Below are positions 14,866-17,049 of a DNA stretch of 17,049 bases, one piece after another. Origin of the DNA: CAZDBA01 sp964503615 (GTDB taxonomy: Bacteria > Planctomycetota > Planctomycetia > Pirellulales > Pirellulaceae); assembly GCA_964503615.1 (NCBI GenBank), contig CAZDBA010000108.1:1-17049 (forward strand). Reading direction: 5' to 3'. The notes beneath the pieces were generated by a model. The model was not told the origin of the DNA, ran no database searches, and saw only the letters and a list, made by a program, of their open reading frames with translations. Numbering within the stretch: position 1 is the stretch's first letter; every line of letters begins with the position of its first letter. A program made the translations under genes and the position numbers.

Positions 14866-16155
14866 ATGACCAAAAATTCAAAGACAAATCGACGGCAATT
14901 CATGTCCAAAAGCGCCGCAGCTGCTGCGGGTGGAATCATCGCGGCCAACACAGCAACTGCCAAAGCAGCTGGTGGATTCCATGTTGCTGGCGATGGCACG
15001 ATCAAAGTCGGATTGATCGGTTGTGGCGGACGAGGAACCGGTGCGGCGGTTAACGCATGCCGTGCTGATCCAAACGTTCGAATCACCGCCTTGGCGGACG
15101 CGTTTTCAGATCGGATCGAATCGGTTCATAAGACGCTTACCAAAAAGCGGCCGGGCCAATTGGCAGAAGATGTCCAAAAGTTTGCAGGTTTTGACAACTA
15201 CAAAGACCTAATCGACTCAGGCGTCGACATAGTGATCCTGGCCACACCACCTCACTTTCGCCCGGCGCACATTGAGGCTGCAATCCAAGCCGGCAAACAT
15301 GTATTTTGCGAAAAACCGGTCGGTGTCGATGTACCTGGCGTGCAACGAGTCCGCGAGGCGTGTCGTCGTGCGGCGGACCAAGGACTGACAATCGTGTCCG
15401 GACTTTGCTGGCGATACGATGTTGGTGTACGGGCCACCATGGAGCGAATTCAGAACGGCGCGATCGGTGAGATCCTCTCGATTCAGGAAAACTACCTGAC
15501 TTCTGAGCTTTGGCATCGTGGGGAGAACCCGAAATGGAGCCAGATGGAGTACCAGATGCGTAACTGGCTGTACTTTAACTGGTTGGCCGGCGATCACACA
15601 GCAGAGCAACACATTCACTCAATCGACAAATCGATGTGGCTGATGGGTGACCAACCTCCAGTTCGTTGTTATGCAATGGGCGGACGTCAGAAACGTACGG
15701 GAGAACAATACGGAAATGTCTACGATCACTTTGCAACTGTTTTCGAATGGGCAAATGGTGTGAAGTGCCATTCGTATTGTCGCCAGCAAGAAGGTTGCTT
15801 TAACGATGTCGAAGATTACGTGATCGGTACGAAAGGCAAGGCGATTATTCTTCGCCACGAGATTCTTGCTGATGGCAAAGAGCCCTGGCGTTTCACCGAG
15901 AAGAAACCCAGCATGTACGACGTTGAGCTTCGAGAGATGATCGCTGCGATTTGTAACGATGATCCTATCAACAACGGTGAGTACATGTGCGACAGTACAC
16001 TGATGGCTCTGATCGCGCGTGACTGTGCTTATACCGGTCAAAGTATCGAATGGGCCGACTATTTGAAGAGCGAAGTCGTTCTGGGTCCCAAAAAGTACGC
16101 ATGGGGCGACTACAAACCGTTGCCCGTGGCAATCCCGGGTGAAAAAGTGTGGTAG
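14866..16155 (+). CDS. Tat-exported Gfo/Idh/MocA family oxidoreductase
   Basis: The 429-residue protein has a classic Tat signal, NRRQFMSKS with arginines at 9-10, an alanine-rich core (16-30) and a TAKA cleavage site near residue 34. It is probably exported with its cofactor already bound. The Rossmann motif GLIGCGGRG is at 49-57, EKP at 149-151 (FCEKPVG), and the C-terminal domain holds GDHTAEQHIHSIDKSMWLMG with His251 and Asp254 as likely catalytic residues. This secreted, longer subfamily is greatly expanded in planctomycetes and is usually annotated only as a dehydrogenase. The carbohydrate substrate is unknown. AAAGGAG lies six bases before the ATG, the best ribosome binding site in the window. 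A strong terminator follows at 16255. It is clearly distinct from the cytoplasmic homologue just upstream. Confidence 0.92.
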   Translation: MTKNSKTNRRQFMSKSAAAAAGGIIAANTATAKAAGGFHVAGDGTIKVGLIGCGGRGTGAAVNACRADPNVRITALADAFSDRIESVHKTLTKKRPGQLAEDVQKFAGFDNYKDLIDSGVDIVILATPPHFRPAHIEAAIQAGKHVFCEKPVGVDVPGVQRVREACRRAADQGLTIVSGLCWRYDVGVRATMERIQNGAIGEILSIQENYLTSELWHRGENPKWSQMEYQMRNWLYFNWLAGDHTAEQHIHSIDKSMWLMGDQPPVRCYAMGGRQKRTGEQYGNVYDHFATVFEWANGVKCHSYCRQQEGCFNDVEDYVIGTKGKAIILRHEILADGKEPWRFTEKKPSMYDVELREMIAAICNDDPINNGEYMCDSTLMALIARDCAYTGQSIEWADYLKSEVVLGPKKYAWGDYKPLPVAIPGEKVW

Positions 16156-16170
16156 GCAGTCTAGCCAAGC

Positions 16171-16197
16171 GAGTGCGCTGTTCATCACAGCGCGTTC
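16171..16197. terminator. Hairpin after the exported oxidoreductase gene, no T-run
   Basis: GAGTGCGCTGT and ACAGCGCGTTC form an 11-pair stem (two G-T wobbles) with the five-base loop TCATC, starting 16 bases after the stop codon. Seven pairs in the centre are perfect. No T-run follows, so it may protect the 3' end or pause transcription ahead of the stronger terminator downstream. Confidence 0.45.
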
Positions 16198-16254
16198 GCA
16201 ATGGCAAAAACGGCTTACATCAAATCAAAATCTCGTTAGAGTAGAGATCAGACA

Positions 16255-16295
16255 AATCGGGGCATGAGATATCATTCATGCCCCGATTGTGTTTT
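16255..16295 (+). terminator. Strong rho-independent terminator
   Basis: AATCGGGGCATGA (16255-16267) and TCATGCCCCGATT (16276-16288) form a perfect 13-pair stem with an eight-base loop, followed by GTGTTTTT on the plus strand. It ends the exported-oxidoreductase transcript and insulates kynA, which begins about 90 bases later. Confidence 0.8.
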
Positions 16296-16384
16296 TGGTA
16301 CGAATCACGGTTTGTCCAATTCAGATTCGCAACTGGCGAGATTTGGCAAACCCACTCAATCGTTTGTTTAATAAAAGACCGAAG

Positions 16385-17049
16385 ATGCCCGCCCCCGTAT
16401 ACTACAGCGACTATCTACAGTTGGGCAAAGTGCTTGACGCTCAAAAACTGGAGAGCGAACTTGCGGGCAATCCAGCACACGATGAAATGTTGTTCATCAT
16501 TACTCATCAAACGTATGAGTTGTGGTTCAAACAGATTGTGTTCGAGTTGGAGTCGATTATCGACATCTTTGACGATCCGGTTGTCGAACACAAAAATATG
16601 GGCGTCGTGATTCACAGGCTGGCCCGCATCAAGACGATTCAGCGAGTCTTGATCGAACAGATCACCATTATCGAGACGATTACTCCGTTGGACTTTCTTG
16701 AGTTTCGTGATCTCCTGGTTCCTGCTTCCGGGTTCCAAAGTGTGATGTTCAAGCGGATTGAAATCATGCTTGGTATTCGACGCAAAATGCGAATCCCTGC
16801 CGACCAGGAGTTCTTTCATTCTCGACTGAGCAGTCCTGATCTTAAGGAACTGGATGAGCTTGAGAAAAAGCCAACCCTGTCGAAACTGACCGATCGCTGG
16901 TTGGCTCGAATGCCGTTTTTGGAGTTTAACGGATTCAATTTCTGGAGTGAGTACAACCTCGCCATTAAAAAGATGTTGGCTTCGGACAAAAAAATCATCG
17001 AAGACAACGATACGCTTACCGATCGCGAGACTGCGATCCAAGTTGCCGA
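16385..17049 (+). CDS. kynA: Tryptophan 2,3-dioxygenase, 3' end beyond the window
   Basis: This is the 5' part (about 221 residues) of the heme enzyme that oxidises L-tryptophan to N-formylkynurenine, the first step of the kynurenine pathway. The reading frame is open to the window edge. Recognisable blocks are YYSDYLQLGKVL at the N-terminus, HDEMLFIITHQTYELWFKQ at 32-50 and TPLDFLEFRDLLVPASGFQS at 100-119. By comparison with Xanthomonas TDO, Tyr7, Phe37, His41 and Arg108 correspond to the substrate-contacting Tyr24, Phe51, His55 and Arg117. The proximal heme histidine should lie beyond the window. The middle (DRWLARMPFLEFNGFNFW) resembles the longer, animal-type TDOs more than the short Xanthomonas form. 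ATG 16385 is the natural start, with no good Shine-Dalgarno site. Confidence 0.94.
   Translation, partial: MPAPVYYSDYLQLGKVLDAQKLESELAGNPAHDEMLFIITHQTYELWFKQIVFELESIIDIFDDPVVEHKNMGVVIHRLARIKTIQRVLIEQITIIETITPLDFLEFRDLLVPASGFQSVMFKRIEIMLGIRRKMRIPADQEFFHSRLSSPDLKELDELEKKPTLSKLTDRWLARMPFLEFNGFNFWSEYNLAIKKMLASDKKIIEDNDTLTDRETAIQVA

Noticed and set aside
15619..16188. Minus-strand open frame (189 codons) opposite the exported oxidoreductase
   Set aside because: It is antisense to a strongly supported Gfo/Idh/MocA gene and has no motif.

Overview
The window looks like a chromosomal stretch from a planctomycete of the Pirellulaceae/Rhodopirellula type. I infer this from the gene style, not from a database search. 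There are two Gfo/Idh/MocA oxidoreductases, one with a Tat signal. There is also an exported GMC oxidoreductase with a Tat signal, a secreted TPR protein and a PAS-GAF-receiver protein. Start codons are often GTG and Shine-Dalgarno sites are weak. The intergenic repeats CCCGACGCGTTAGCGAGGA and GTAGTACC...GGTACTAC are of a kind I recall from genomes of this group.

Layout: positions 155-3186 (minus strand) hold a probable two-gene unit, a PAS-GAF-receiver signalling protein followed by a membrane-anchored metallophosphoesterase. Positions 3531-4697 (plus) encode the ribosome-assembly GTPase RsgA. It converges on a large exported GMC oxidoreductase (4732-7098, minus). A 451-base gene-free stretch (7099-7549) is packed with palindromes bracketed by an 18-base direct repeat. 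Positions 7550-9910 (minus) carry a small two-TM protein, an unrecognised 158-residue protein whose start overlaps it by 4 bases, and a secreted TPR protein.

From 10196 to 13343 (plus) there is a compact cluster rimO - pgsA - CPBP protease, with a 42-base gap and then an 8-base overlap. This is followed by two more palindromic repeats (13368-13513) and a cytoplasmic Gfo/Idh/MocA oxidoreductase (13542-14594). After a 271-base gap comes a Tat-exported Gfo/Idh/MocA oxidoreductase (14866-16155), closed by a strong intrinsic terminator. The 5' part of a tryptophan 2,3-dioxygenase gene (16385 onward) runs off the right edge.

Functionally this is mostly housekeeping (ribosome assembly and modification, phospholipid synthesis) plus typical planctomycete periplasmic oxidoreductases and the first step of tryptophan catabolism. 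I found no CRISPR array, tRNA, rRNA, transposase, phage or defence cluster. I do not see a convincing undescribed multi-gene system. The points most worth a second look are the intergenic repeat elements, the receiver protein with a phospho-acceptor-like helix but no kinase domain, the unrecognised two-gene unit at 9186-9910, and an internal 60-base tandem duplication in the CPBP gene.
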